64,000 nucleotides of DNA from assembly GCF_024347075.1 (NCBI RefSeq), contig NZ_AP024901.1:868001-932000 (forward strand), read 5' to 3'. This DNA comes from Vibrio rarus. GTDB taxonomy: Bacteria > Pseudomonadota > Gammaproteobacteria > Enterobacterales > Vibrionaceae. The position numbers and the translations under genes were made by a program. This document shows positions 25,775-34,246 of the stretch, piece by piece. Positions within the stretch are counted from its first letter, which is position 1, and each line of letters opens with the position of its first letter. A model generated the notes under the pieces. That model was not told the DNA's origin, did no database searches, and saw only the letters and a program-made list of their open reading frames with translations.

Positions 25775-26969
25775 AATTATTTACTCGTATATGTGATTCA
25801 TACAGTAATTGTTACGTTTTGAAATGATTTAGTTTGTGATCTACATCCTATTATTTATGCAGAGTCCATTTCATAAATAATAATTCATATTATTGGGATT
25901 ATTAACTATCTGTTTTTTAAGGTTTTTATAATAATATCAAGCCGTTGTTTAATTTGTATTATTTAATTATATAAGTGATTTAGATCACTTGAAGAATATG
26001 AGTAAAATTTGAAATTAAGCTTTTGTATGTGAAATTAATGTCTTAATAATGAGAGTTACATCACGATAGTTGGAGGTGATATACAATATGAATAGATAAG
26101 GGTTGCTAAGATATTATGCCTTATTTATGGAATAGTATGAGCATATTTTTAGTATACCTACCTGCTATTTTTAGGTGCTATCAATGGACTTCTTTGCTAT
26201 TTAATATAATAACAATCACATAGTAAGGTGTGTGTTTTCATATCTAAATGTATATAAAATTGCTTAGAGAGGTGCTGCGAAATAGAACTGTATTCATAGA
26301 ACATCTGGGCATAGATATTTGCAATACCTACCTCTATGGCCAGAAAAAAATCCCCTCTGTTTATTAATGTTATAAGCATAACCTGAACTCGGATCTTTTT
26401 ATGCACCGTTGGGCGTATGTATATATTTAAAATATAAATGAAGAGTCCATATGTAATGGTAGAGAATTAAATAATCGGTTGATATCTCACAACTTATAAC
26501 TCACCCAATTAGCAATAAAGACTCTATGCATCATTGATCATAAGTCTATCCACTATAGTCATCTGAACATTGATGATGGAATGCTATCTCAGATTACGTT
26601 GAATAAATAATACGAATAAACAACCGTTTGAATGAATTAATATTCTTATATTAAATACTTGCGCAATTAGCCTTAATTGACATGTTTGCTTGTTATTTTT
26701 GTGCTGACAAAACAATATTATAAATATTGATGCTTAAGAAGCGTGAGGCATATCAAGGTTTTGAGTATTCATGCGGTGAATGTTTTATCTGCGCCTGTTT
26801 CTCCTAAGTTATTGTAATTAAAGGGAATTAATATGGATGGGTGAGCGTGGTGCTGTGGTCGTATAATACTTATGTATGACAAGTGAGATCTCGATCGCTT
26901 GGTCTTTTTCAAATATCTAATAAAATATGGAAACATAGATTTACTATTTGAAATAAAATAAGAGGGAAG
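25775..26969. other. Divergent AT-rich regulatory region between PL6 lyases 3 and 4
   Basis: About 1.2 kb, markedly AT-rich, with no convincing gene on either strand. It separates the two oppositely oriented lyases and carries one strong CRP-like palindrome (25973-25990). Its length is unusual for a simple divergent promoter; loss of a former gene or several regulator sites are both possible. Confidence 0.5.
25973..25990. promoter_or_regulatory. Candidate CRP site in the lyase 3 / lyase 4 region
   Basis: AAGTGATTTAGATCACTT is a perfect 18-bp palindrome of the form AGTGA-n6-TCACT, close to the CRP consensus. It is about 200 bases before the lyase 3 start and about 980 bases before lyase 4, so it fits lyase 3 better. 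Confidence 0.55.
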
Positions 26970-29918
26970 ATGAACAAGAATATTCTAGCTATCTTAATAG
27001 GCTTGGCATTAGTAGGTTGTAATGATACGTCTAGTAATGAAAATACGGATTCTGATAATCAACCAGATGCGTCAATTCCAGCTACGCCAATTGAACCGTC
27101 TATCCCGGTTACTCCTGATGAAGATCCTGATGGCTCAAATCCAGATGCGTCAATTCCAGCTACGCCAATTGAACCGTCTATCCCGGTTACTCCTGATGAA
27201 GATCCTGATGGCTCAAATCCAGATGCGTCAATTCCAGCTACGCCAATTGAACCGTCTATCCCGGTTACTCCTGATGAAGATCCTGATGGCTCAAATCCAG
27301 ATGCGTCAATTCCAGCTACGCCAATTGAACCGTCTATCCCAGTTACTCCTGATACCCCTACGGATCCTGATGATTCGACTCCTTTACCTCCTATTACCCC
27401 TGACGCCGGTTATAGCGCGACAGGGATTCCGTTAGGGGTCCAAGAAGTACCAGAAGTAAACTGTACAGAGGTGTTCACATCAACCTCTGAACTAGAAGAA
27501 GCAGTAAGTACTGAAATGGCTCCTGGTACTACTTTGTGTCTTGCTGATGGTGAATATAGTCAAGGATTAGAGATCAAATTTGCAGGCCCTGGTACCGAAG
27601 ATCAACCAATTAAAGTTGCTGCACAGAACCCAGGTAAAGCCATCATTAATGGCGGTGAAGTTGAAGTCATTATGGGCGGAACTTACACTCAACTACAAGG
27701 TTTCGTGTTTGATGGTGTTGAATTTAATAACCAATTGATCAGCACGCGATTAGCAACTCTAGACCTGTGTAAACACTGTCGTATCACCGAAGTTTCAATT
27801 ATCGATGCAGTAACTGAGAAAGATTATGGCATCTTAGTTCATATTTACGGTCAGCATATTTGGCTTGATCACAATATCATCAGTGGTAAAACGGCTAAAA
27901 ACCCAATGATCTCGTTTAACCGTTGGGTAGATAGTAGCTGGGATGAAGCAACTATATATGAATCTTTAGCTCAAGATATTGTTGTGTATAAAAACTACAT
28001 TGCGAACAGAGCTCCGGCAGATAATAAGTTATACGCTGACGGCGGTGACAATGATTATGAAGCTATCCGTACTGGCTTAAGTGATACACATCACTATGAT
28101 GGAAACTCCTTTGTTGTTGCTAATTTATTTGAACAAATTCAGGGTGAAGCTGAAGTCATCTCAAATAAAGGTTCACATAACGTTATCAGCCATAACACGA
28201 TTAGAAATAGCTATGGTTCTTTGACTAACCGTCATGGTCATGGTTCAACGATTGATAATAATTTTATTATCAGTGATGATTTCCCTCTGTCGGGCGGCTT
28301 ACGAATCGTGGATGGAGATCATTCTGTCACCAATAACTACATTGAAGGTGCACGTTATCTGAGTACAACTCACCACGGTGGCATTGTATTATTGGGTTCA
28401 GATGGTGCAGGTGATAGCGATAATGGTTACCAGCAAGTAGACAATGTGCACTTAGCACATAACACCGTAGTCGATAGTGTCAACAGCCTTAACCTTGATG
28501 GCGGTGGTAAAAAGATGCAACCTAGAAATGTATTTTTATCAAATAACTTAGTTGATCAAGCCATTGGTCCTGTATTTAGAAGTGATGGTCGTGGAGTACC
28601 AGAATCCTCTTCTATTTCTGGAAACATTGTACATGGGGAATCTTTATCTGATGATGATGGAATCAAAAACTCATCTGGATTTGAATTTACACAAGCCTAT
28701 TTAGCTAAGCATTCCGATGATGGTTTATACCGTCCAACGGATTCTTCTCCAAACTTAGATGCGTTGAGTGATTACGAAAAAGGCAGTTTTACCGCTGTTA
28801 CTCTGGATATGGATGGACAGGCTCGCTCTAACACTACGCTAGTTGGCGCAGATGAGGTATCAGATGAAACCAGACTCTTTAAACCACTAAGCTACGCAGA
28901 TGTTGGTCCTACACATTATACGTTAGATAAGCCAACACCTATTATGGTTGAAACCACCATTGCTAATGCGGCCTTTGATCATGGTCTAGATGCTTGGTCT
29001 GGAAGTGCTACTCTTGTGACGGGGTCTGACTCTTTTGCACGTAATGGCAGTGTTCAAGTGAAACTTAATGAATCTTTGAGTCAAGAGGTTGAGCTTTTAC
29101 CAAACCATGATTATGTCTTATCTGCGTTTATTAAAGGTGCATATCGATTAGAAGTTGCAGGAATTAAATATCAGCAAGATGTATTGAGTGACGAATCATA
29201 TCAGTGGGTTACTATGCCGTTTAATTCGGGTGATAATACTAGTGGTGACGTTATTTTAGGATTACCTGATTCGGTGACATTATATGCAGATGTTCAAGAT
29301 GGTGATTTAGGCCAGTGGCGTGAAGACGGTGGTAGCAGTGATGTTTGGGTTCAATACGAAGGTGTTGGTGGCGATGATGTAGGTAGTTCTGGTGACTCAG
29401 CATTTAATGATGATGTGACCAATGGCTCTGCTCGTGTACGCTTCAAAAAAGGCGAGGATAGCTATGACTTTACAGCAAAACCAGGCCTTAGTCAGAAAGT
29501 AACCGGCCTTCCAGCGGATAAAGACATGACCTTTAGCATGTACTACTGTGATAACAAAGGTGATGATTCTGCGTCAACTTTACATTATGGTGTTAAAGAC
29601 AGTAACGACAATATTATTATTGATGCACGTGCGCATGTGAAAGATTTGGATGATGCTCCAGAAGGCAGCGTTAAAAATTGCTTCAAGCAAGTGACCGTTG
29701 ACTTTAATAGTAGCTCGTACAATGACGTTGAAATCTTTGCTTACATGGAAATCGATACTGAAAACTTCTCTCAAGAGCAGCTAGAAGCTCTAGTAGATAG
29801 TGATAAAGAACTAGAAGTTCGTATTGATGAGTTCTCTATTACTTATCAAGGCGCTCCAAGTGACGATGCCGTTGGCTATTTCGATGAGATTCGACTGGTG
29901 ACTCGTAACGACCAATAA
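26970..29918 (+). CDS. PL6 alginate lyase lipoprotein 4, with a tandem-repeat linker
   Basis: 982 residues, opposite strand to the other three. Lipobox LVGC (Cys17). The linker (residues 32-128) is four copies of a 26-residue unit, DASIPATPIEPSIPVTPDED plus PDGSNP, encoded by near-identical 78-bp DNA repeats; its Asp/Glu/Pro-rich character differs from the Thr/Ser/Lys linkers of the paralogues. PL6 catalytic and metal residues Glu393, Glu395, Lys400 and Arg421 are intact. The C-terminal modules are more acidic than in the others (GGSSDVWVQYEGVGGDD). AGAGGGA precedes the ATG. A fragment of a further paralogue follows the stop codon directly, then a terminator. Confidence 0.9.
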   Translation: MNKNILAILIGLALVGCNDTSSNENTDSDNQPDASIPATPIEPSIPVTPDEDPDGSNPDASIPATPIEPSIPVTPDEDPDGSNPDASIPATPIEPSIPVTPDEDPDGSNPDASIPATPIEPSIPVTPDTPTDPDDSTPLPPITPDAGYSATGIPLGVQEVPEVNCTEVFTSTSELEEAVSTEMAPGTTLCLADGEYSQGLEIKFAGPGTEDQPIKVAAQNPGKAIINGGEVEVIMGGTYTQLQGFVFDGVEFNNQLISTRLATLDLCKHCRITEVSIIDAVTEKDYGILVHIYGQHIWLDHNIISGKTAKNPMISFNRWVDSSWDEATIYESLAQDIVVYKNYIANRAPADNKLYADGGDNDYEAIRTGLSDTHHYDGNSFVVANLFEQIQGEAEVISNKGSHNVISHNTIRNSYGSLTNRHGHGSTIDNNFIISDDFPLSGGLRIVDGDHSVTNNYIEGARYLSTTHHGGIVLLGSDGAGDSDNGYQQVDNVHLAHNTVVDSVNSLNLDGGGKKMQPRNVFLSNNLVDQAIGPVFRSDGRGVPESSSISGNIVHGESLSDDDGIKNSSGFEFTQAYLAKHSDDGLYRPTDSSPNLDALSDYEKGSFTAVTLDMDGQARSNTTLVGADEVSDETRLFKPLSYADVGPTHYTLDKPTPIMVETTIANAAFDHGLDAWSGSATLVTGSDSFARNGSVQVKLNESLSQEVELLPNHDYVLSAFIKGAYRLEVAGIKYQQDVLSDESYQWVTMPFNSGDNTSGDVILGLPDSVTLYADVQDGDLGQWREDGGSSDVWVQYEGVGGDDVGSSGDSAFNDDVTNGSARVRFKKGEDSYDFTAKPGLSQKVTGLPADKDMTFSMYYCDNKGDDSASTLHYGVKDSNDNIIIDARAHVKDLDDAPEGSVKNCFKQVTVDFNSSSYNDVEIFAYMEIDTENFSQEQLEALVDSDKELEVRIDEFSITYQGAPSDDAVGYFDEIRLVTRNDQ
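27063..27354 (+). repeat. 78-bp coding tandem repeat (about 3.7 copies)
   Basis: Copies begin at 27063, 27141, 27219 and 27297, each starting CCAGATGCGTCAATTCCAGC. The first three are identical by eye; the fourth changes one base (CCCGGTT to CCCAGTT) and diverges after about 56 bases. The unit is a multiple of three, so copy-number change would lengthen or shorten the lyase linker without a frameshift. Confidence 0.92.
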
Positions 29919-29920
29919 AA

Positions 29921-30010
29921 CTAATTGCAGCTTACCAAGGTGAACCAGATTCTGATGAAGTGGCATACTTCGATGAAGTTCGTTTGGTTAGCCGTACTAA
30001 CGCTCAATAA
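29921..30010 (+). pseudogene. C-terminal remnant of a fifth PL6 lyase
   Basis: Directly after the stop of lyase 4 the frame reads AYQGEPDSDEVAYFDEVRLV then SRTNAQ and a stop. This matches the last ~26 residues of the intact lyases (TYQGAPSDDAVGYFDEIRLV then TRNDQ in lyase 4). No start codon or upstream portion is present. It is best explained as the leftover 3' end of a deleted neighbouring paralogue. Confidence 0.85.
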
Positions 30011-30042
30011 ATACGATACAGTTATCGTTTAATTGATGAGAT

Positions 30043-30077
30043 AAAGTCCCCTTTACCTATGTAGAGGGGGCTTTTTG
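30043..30077 (+). terminator. Terminator after PL6 lyase 4 and the remnant
   Basis: AGTCCCCTTTAC and GTAGAGGGGGCT form an imperfect stem around CTAT, followed by TTTTT. It would have served the lost paralogue and now serves lyase 4. Confidence 0.85.
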
Positions 30078-30369
30078 TCTAAAAAAGGGTAGGGTGATAA
30101 AAGTGGATACTGCGATACCACTAGAGGTTTGTTTCCTACGTGTACTTTTTAAGTGCGCAGGTGCATTGTGCGATGGCGAAACTCAACTAAGAATGCTGAA
30201 CGCGAGGGAATTTGCATAACCCATTACCGCTGAATGGCTATAATGATGAGTAAATTTCACCCACTTAGCTCAAAACCTGCTCGAACAGTATAAATAAGCC
30301 TAAAATATTCCAATTAACTCTTTTAATTTTCTTAAATTGTGGCATATTGTCTCTCGTCGAAACGATGTT
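30078..30369. other. Intergenic region before tRNA-Gly
   Basis: About 290 bases between the lyase terminator and the tRNA; it should hold the tRNA promoter. No gene is seen. Confidence 0.4.
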
Positions 30370-30444
<75 letters not shown>

Positions 30445-30797
30445 ATCTCTTTTCTGCTTTACCCATTCCAAACCTCTGAAAATTAACCACTTAGTTGTGG
30501 GTTTTTGTGTGTCTGAAAGTAAATTAATGACCCTCCCAAAGTAGTCTCAAAATGGATTGAGACCAAACACAATTTCTCGTTCGATGTTGTGCCCCTCAAA
30601 ATATTGCACCAGATTATTAAATAATCCATCAGCACGAGACTCTGGTATGCCGCCTTTAACCCAAGATAGTGGTTTTGACGGTTCCATTTGTGATGACCAA
30701 CTTGTTATAAATATGATGGTAAATCGCACAGGGACAAAAGCGAGTTGCTCTTAGCTCCTTGAGTTGTTTGAATTGAGGCTAGAGGTAGGTTACAACT
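30445..30797. other. Region between tRNA-Gly and the HNH gene
   Basis: About 350 bases. A weak hairpin with a T-tract (30485-30505) may terminate the tRNA transcript. A 60-codon minus-strand frame (30547-30729) has no recognisable family and is not called. The 12-mer GGGACAAAAGCG lies at 30731-30742 and recurs on the other side of the HNH gene. Confidence 0.4.
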
Positions 30798-31625
30798 CTA
30801 GTATTCGGAACCAAAATGGAGTTCTCTATGGCAATTCGGGCAAAGTGCTAGCGCATTTTCAACGCTATCGACTCCACCATCTGCAAGCCTGATTATATGA
30901 TGCACTTCAAGGTACGGTGTTTCGTCCTTGCGCCTTCTAAATGGAGCGTCTTTTTTACAGCGCTCACATATACCATTTGCTCTTAGTAGAACTTCGACAA
31001 TAACATCAGGATTCCTTCGATATGCTGTTGAAACCGTTTGGATTTTCTCAGGATTATTAGGAGTTGACTTTAACCTTCTGCGACGATTTTCAGAAGTGTC
31101 TTTCATCGACTCCGAGATTTCTTTGTCTAAATCATACTGCACTTTATCGGCGGAGTGCATACCACCTAAATCATTTTCACGATTGGAGTACATTGGAAGG
31201 TCGTGCAGGTTGTTAGCAAGGGTGCGAATGGTGTTAGCAAGTGGTATCACATTTTGTTTTTTAGCTTGAAAGTTCGCCGTTGTGTTGTCGCTTATAATAA
31301 GTTTTTGAAAAGTAGAGTCTGATATTGGAGCAATTGATAGACGATTTAAAAAGCTAATAAAATTAACACGTTTACCATTGATAAAGTCATTATCGGTCAG
31401 GTCAATCCCTCGATAACGGTAGATTTCGCTGTAGTGAATCGCATTCAAACATTGCATTATAGGAAGATAGTGTCTGTGCTCATGCCTACGAACATTTTCG
31501 CTTGAGTTCTCCATAATAAACCTAAATTCTTCTCGCGAAACGGGACCTGAACGGAATAGGTCTATGAAAGGTTCGTTTACAGCGCCTCCTTTATAATGAC
31601 TCCACCTTAAAACGTCTGAACGCAT
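30798..31625 (-). CDS. HNH endonuclease-domain protein
   Basis: 275 residues with AGGGA ahead of the ATG. The C-terminal 70 residues are an HNH nuclease: zinc knuckle CERCKKDAPF, the catalytic segment YLEVHHIIRLADGG, NALALCPNCHRELHFG. The N-terminal ~190 residues match nothing I recognise. The layout (unknown N-terminal specificity region plus C-terminal HNH) is shared with McrA-like and other restriction-type nucleases. Its position just past a tRNA, with a broken hsdR nearby, suggests a mobile defence-related gene (inference). It is transcribed towards the tRNA. Confidence 0.85.
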   Translation of the reverse strand: MRSDVLRWSHYKGGAVNEPFIDLFRSGPVSREEFRFIMENSSENVRRHEHRHYLPIMQCLNAIHYSEIYRYRGIDLTDNDFINGKRVNFISFLNRLSIAPISDSTFQKLIISDNTTANFQAKKQNVIPLANTIRTLANNLHDLPMYSNRENDLGGMHSADKVQYDLDKEISESMKDTSENRRRRLKSTPNNPEKIQTVSTAYRRNPDVIVEVLLRANGICERCKKDAPFRRRKDETPYLEVHHIIRLADGGVDSVENALALCPNCHRELHFGSEY

Positions 31626-31971
31626 TTTAATTCCCTACAAATATGCTCATCAAGATGAAAGATAGATTACTACCTGATTTTATGTGTAGCAACAATACTC
31701 GGGACAAAAGCGCCTTAGTGCAACTACTCTAAAGCGGTTTTTGTCGCCGATTGGATCTGGTGCTTTTTTCATGTCTTCTGGCTGAGTAGTTCGATAGGTA
31801 AAAAGGTTCGCCATACATAAGCGGACAGGTGATGAAGCCAGAAGTTTGAAATATAAGGTGGAAGTGTAGAGTTGAAGAAACTGCTAATAATAAAAACATA
31901 GTTTACTACTCCTCGTCCTATTTATGAGTTAGTACAATTAACATCATATTCATCTCTTAATCCTAAAATAC
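31626..31971. other. Divergent region between HNH and J-domain genes, with an imperfect inverted repeat
   Basis: About 345 bases. The notable feature is an imperfect inverted repeat: GGGACAAAAGCGCCTTAG at 31701-31718 faces AAAGCGGTTTTTGTCGCC at 31730-31747. The first 12 bases are a direct repeat of 30731-30742. It has the look of an end or target sequence; I could not match it to a known attC, dif or IS end. Confidence 0.4.
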
Positions 31972-32688
31972 ATGTCAAACATAGAAACCTACTATACGAT
32001 CTTGAATGTCTTACCCGACTCTGACGGATCAGTCATTCGTGGTGCATATAAAGCCTTAGCTAAAAAATATCATCCTGACACATATAAAGGTGATAAGAAG
32101 TTTGCTAATGAAATGATGCAAAAGATTAATATGGCATATCAAGTTCTAAATGACCCCATAAAGCGCCAAGCTTATGACATTGAAATAGAATGTGTTAATA
32201 AAACAAAATCGAAAGAAAAAAAGCAAACAAACAAAAATAATGCAGATGAAAATTGGGAATATGCTACCCAATTCTATCCGGATCTTGTAAGTATTGCCGA
32301 TAATCTATTAATCATCAATAAGAACCTTTCAGATACATTCAAGTCTGAAGTATTAAAACAAAAAGCGTTTAGTTATATTTTAGCAAACCGGCTCGCTATA
32401 GAACTTCAAAATGATTTCCTCATTCGTAACTTTGGACAAGACTCTATTGCCCAACAACTAGGCTTATCTTATTTAAAAAAAGGGAATAAGGTCGCTGCAC
32501 TTGAATTAAATAAAGCGTTGGTTTTTTTTGGGAGTGAGGCTTCTACGAAAACAATAGAACAAATCATTAGTCAATATGGAGATCCTCGCAATATAAAATG
32601 TAATGATAATGATTCATTAGCTATAGGTGTATTTTTAGTATTTATTTATGTAATTATTCTCATCGTTGCAGGTATATCATTATCATGA
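31972..32688 (+). CDS. J-domain protein with C-terminal membrane anchor
   Basis: 238 residues. An N-terminal DnaJ domain (about 5-70) contains the essential HPD (KKYHPDTYKGD) and AYQVLNDPIKRQAYD. A Lys-rich hydrophilic stretch and an unrecognised helical middle region follow, with a final hydrophobic segment (IGVFLVFIYVIILIVAGISL) of tail-anchor type. J-proteins recruit and stimulate DnaK/Hsp70; there is no Gly/Phe or zinc-finger region, so it is a type III J-protein with a specialised client. A weak ribosome binding site. Its codon use is AT-rich and it sits among broken genes, suggesting transfer. Confidence 0.82.
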   Translation: MSNIETYYTILNVLPDSDGSVIRGAYKALAKKYHPDTYKGDKKFANEMMQKINMAYQVLNDPIKRQAYDIEIECVNKTKSKEKKQTNKNNADENWEYATQFYPDLVSIADNLLIINKNLSDTFKSEVLKQKAFSYILANRLAIELQNDFLIRNFGQDSIAQQLGLSYLKKGNKVAALELNKALVFFGSEASTKTIEQIISQYGDPRNIKCNDNDSLAIGVFLVFIYVIILIVAGISLS

Positions 32689-32694
32689 TAAATC

Positions 32695-32844
32695 ATGGAA
32701 TCGGCGTTTTTCAAGGTAATTGTAGATGATGAAGATCTTCGATCTTTCGATGGTAAATTGTCCAAAAGACCAATGGATGATATTCAATTTCTGAATGACT
32801 TAAGTACTGAAGGAAAAAGCTGGGCTACAAATAAAGAGATTTAA
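32695..32844 (+). CDS. Small 49-residue frame, possibly a gene fragment
   Basis: Begins MESAFFKVIVDDEDLRSFDG and ends with ATNKEI and a stop, starting seven bases after the J-domain gene stop. The composition is protein-like, but I recognise no family and see no clear ribosome binding site. In this decayed neighbourhood it may be the N-terminal leftover of a longer gene. Confidence 0.3.
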   Translation: MESAFFKVIVDDEDLRSFDGKLSKRPMDDIQFLNDLSTEGKSWATNKEI

Positions 32845-33048
32845 GATATCTTCATTAATGGGAAGAAACTTAGGATTACAGATCTAATTTAACAACTGTA
32901 TTTTACACGAACAAACCAACATTTGGAAACTAGCTCAGTTCTCAATGGAGCAGTTCTTCATTGTTGAGTTTCTTAGAGCACGCAGTGACCGTCACACTCA
33001 ATATTCAACCAAGATAAATTCGAGATCCTCAACGATGAGGTTGAAGAT

Positions 33049-33270
33049 GAAATTGGTCGGTGCCGAACCTCGCTTTAAGCAAGTACCAAAGAATTTGGTT
33101 CATCACTTTACGACTCGTACTGCTACATTTCCGGGCAAGACAATGGTTGTGGTCATGAGTCGTGGGATTTGCGTGGATCTCTATAATGCGATTGTCGCGA
33201 TTAAACCTGAGTGGCATAACGATGATCCAAAGAAAGGTGCTATTAAAATTGTGATGACAGGCAGTGTAGT
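33049..33270 (+). pseudogene. hsdR: Remnant of a type I restriction enzyme R subunit
   Basis: The frame inside 32945-33286 reads KLVGAEPRFKQVPKNLVHHF, then GKTMVVVMSRGICVDLYNAI, PEWHNDDPKKGAIKIVMTGS. This is the conserved motor-domain region of HsdR (VGTEKR, MIVCMSR, LYNAI, PEWH, IKIVMTGS in intact enzymes). Intact HsdR is around 1000 residues; here only ~75 are recognisable, the homology stops abruptly after MTGS, and the upstream sequence reads sensibly only in another frame. No hsdM or hsdS is nearby. Confidence 0.8.
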
Positions 33271-33554
33271 GGTACGCTTAAATTGAAGATAAGGCAAGAC
33301 GTTAAAATCTTGCCTTTTGTGTACTTACGTTTCTGTTTAGAACCTTCTTAGTTGGTACTTAGTTACTCAAAACGTCCTGCAATATATTTAGGTAGCAGTA
33401 AATTTGCAAATGAATAATTTGTACAACAGGGGGCTTGGACAAACTCTAGCACTCTATTATGCATAGAGGGCTACTCAATTGTGAACCCTGCGAATAAACG
33501 CAATGTTTGCGGATGAACGGGTAGGAATGTCGATTGCAACTAACTGAATGACTT

Positions 33555-33893
33555 TTAGTCTATCCGCGTAATAAAGGTTTGTTCGTCATCCACAAAAGCC
33601 ACAAAGCCGCCATGATAGATAAACACTCGACCACGTCCCTCCACAAGGCAGGCAAGTTGTGGGTTCAAATCTTCTTTATTAGCCTTGCTTTGAAAAGTGC
33701 CCGTATCGGTGATTACGCCGCTGAATTGAGGCAAATATCCATAAGTGCGCTTGGCTTGATCAATCAGGCTCAATTCACTAGCTCTAGAGAAGCAAGATGG
33801 GATCGCACCAGCGTCTTCGATAAATAGAGTTTTAAATTCTTCAAAAGCTGTAATCACCAGCCAGTCGATGTCGTTAACATGATGGATAAACAT
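33555..33893 (-). CDS. Hypothetical protein, 112 residues
   Basis: Not recognised. The protein reads as globular, with no signal peptide or membrane segment (FEEFKTLFIEDAGAIPSCFS; RGRVFIYHGGFVAFVDDEQT). The start ATG at 33893 has only a weak purine stretch upstream. It lies alone between the hsdR remnant and the second RAYT unit. The HGGFVAF strand pattern may indicate a small beta-rich fold, but I assign no function. Confidence 0.5.
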   Translation of the reverse strand: MFIHHVNDIDWLVITAFEEFKTLFIEDAGAIPSCFSRASELSLIDQAKRTYGYLPQFSGVITDTGTFQSKANKEDLNPQLACLVEGRGRVFIYHGGFVAFVDDEQTFITRID

Positions 33894-34246
33894 AGAGTTT
33901 CTCGGTCATTTTGATGTTGGGATTCTATCACTATCCGAGGCGTAATGTAGTGGATATTTAGCGGCTAAACAAAAGCGATACATGATGAATACTTCAGTGT
34001 AGGAAGCAGTATTGGGTGCAGATTTTAATGGAGCAACAAATCCACAAATCCAAGACACCCATAGTAAATTTCATAAGAAACATAAAAATTGATAACGAGT
34101 CTGATTCAATTCTATGTAATAACTTAGTAATAACAGTAATGCTATTGGAAAGTGGTTGATTTAGGTTAGAAATTGTAAATGTTAGGCGTGTTTGGGTTGA
34201 ACCTATCTAAAGGTTCGGTGGAGGTAGACGATCAGTCTTTAGACAA
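33894..34246. other. Intergenic region flanking RAYT copy 2
   Basis: About 350 bases containing the terminal motif GACACCCATAGTAAAT (34054-34069) of the second RAYT unit. No gene is seen. Confidence 0.4.

Noticed and set aside
26197-26406. 69-codon frame in the lyase 3/4 spacer
   Set aside because: AT-rich chance frame with no ribosome binding site, signal or family pattern.
27063-27354. Lyase 4 repeat as a sequencing duplication
   Set aside because: Kept as real because the unit is in frame and the last copy has its own base change, but near-identity means that the exact copy number should be treated with caution.
27022-27435. Overlapping 137-codon frame rich in RQFQLRQLNRLSRLLLMKIL repeats
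   Set aside because: It is the +1 frame of the 78-bp repeats inside lyase 4. Because the unit length is a multiple of three, every frame stays open across the repeats.
30547-30729. 60-codon minus-strand frame after tRNA-Gly, considered as an integrase remnant
   Set aside because: No integrase motif (Arg-His-x-x-Arg or Tyr) or other family was recognised, so there is no support for calling it a gene or a remnant.
31701-31747. Possible integron attC site
   Set aside because: An inverted repeat exists, but the GTTRRRY / RYYYAAC core pair of attC sites is absent and the arms do not resemble Vibrio VCR repeats.
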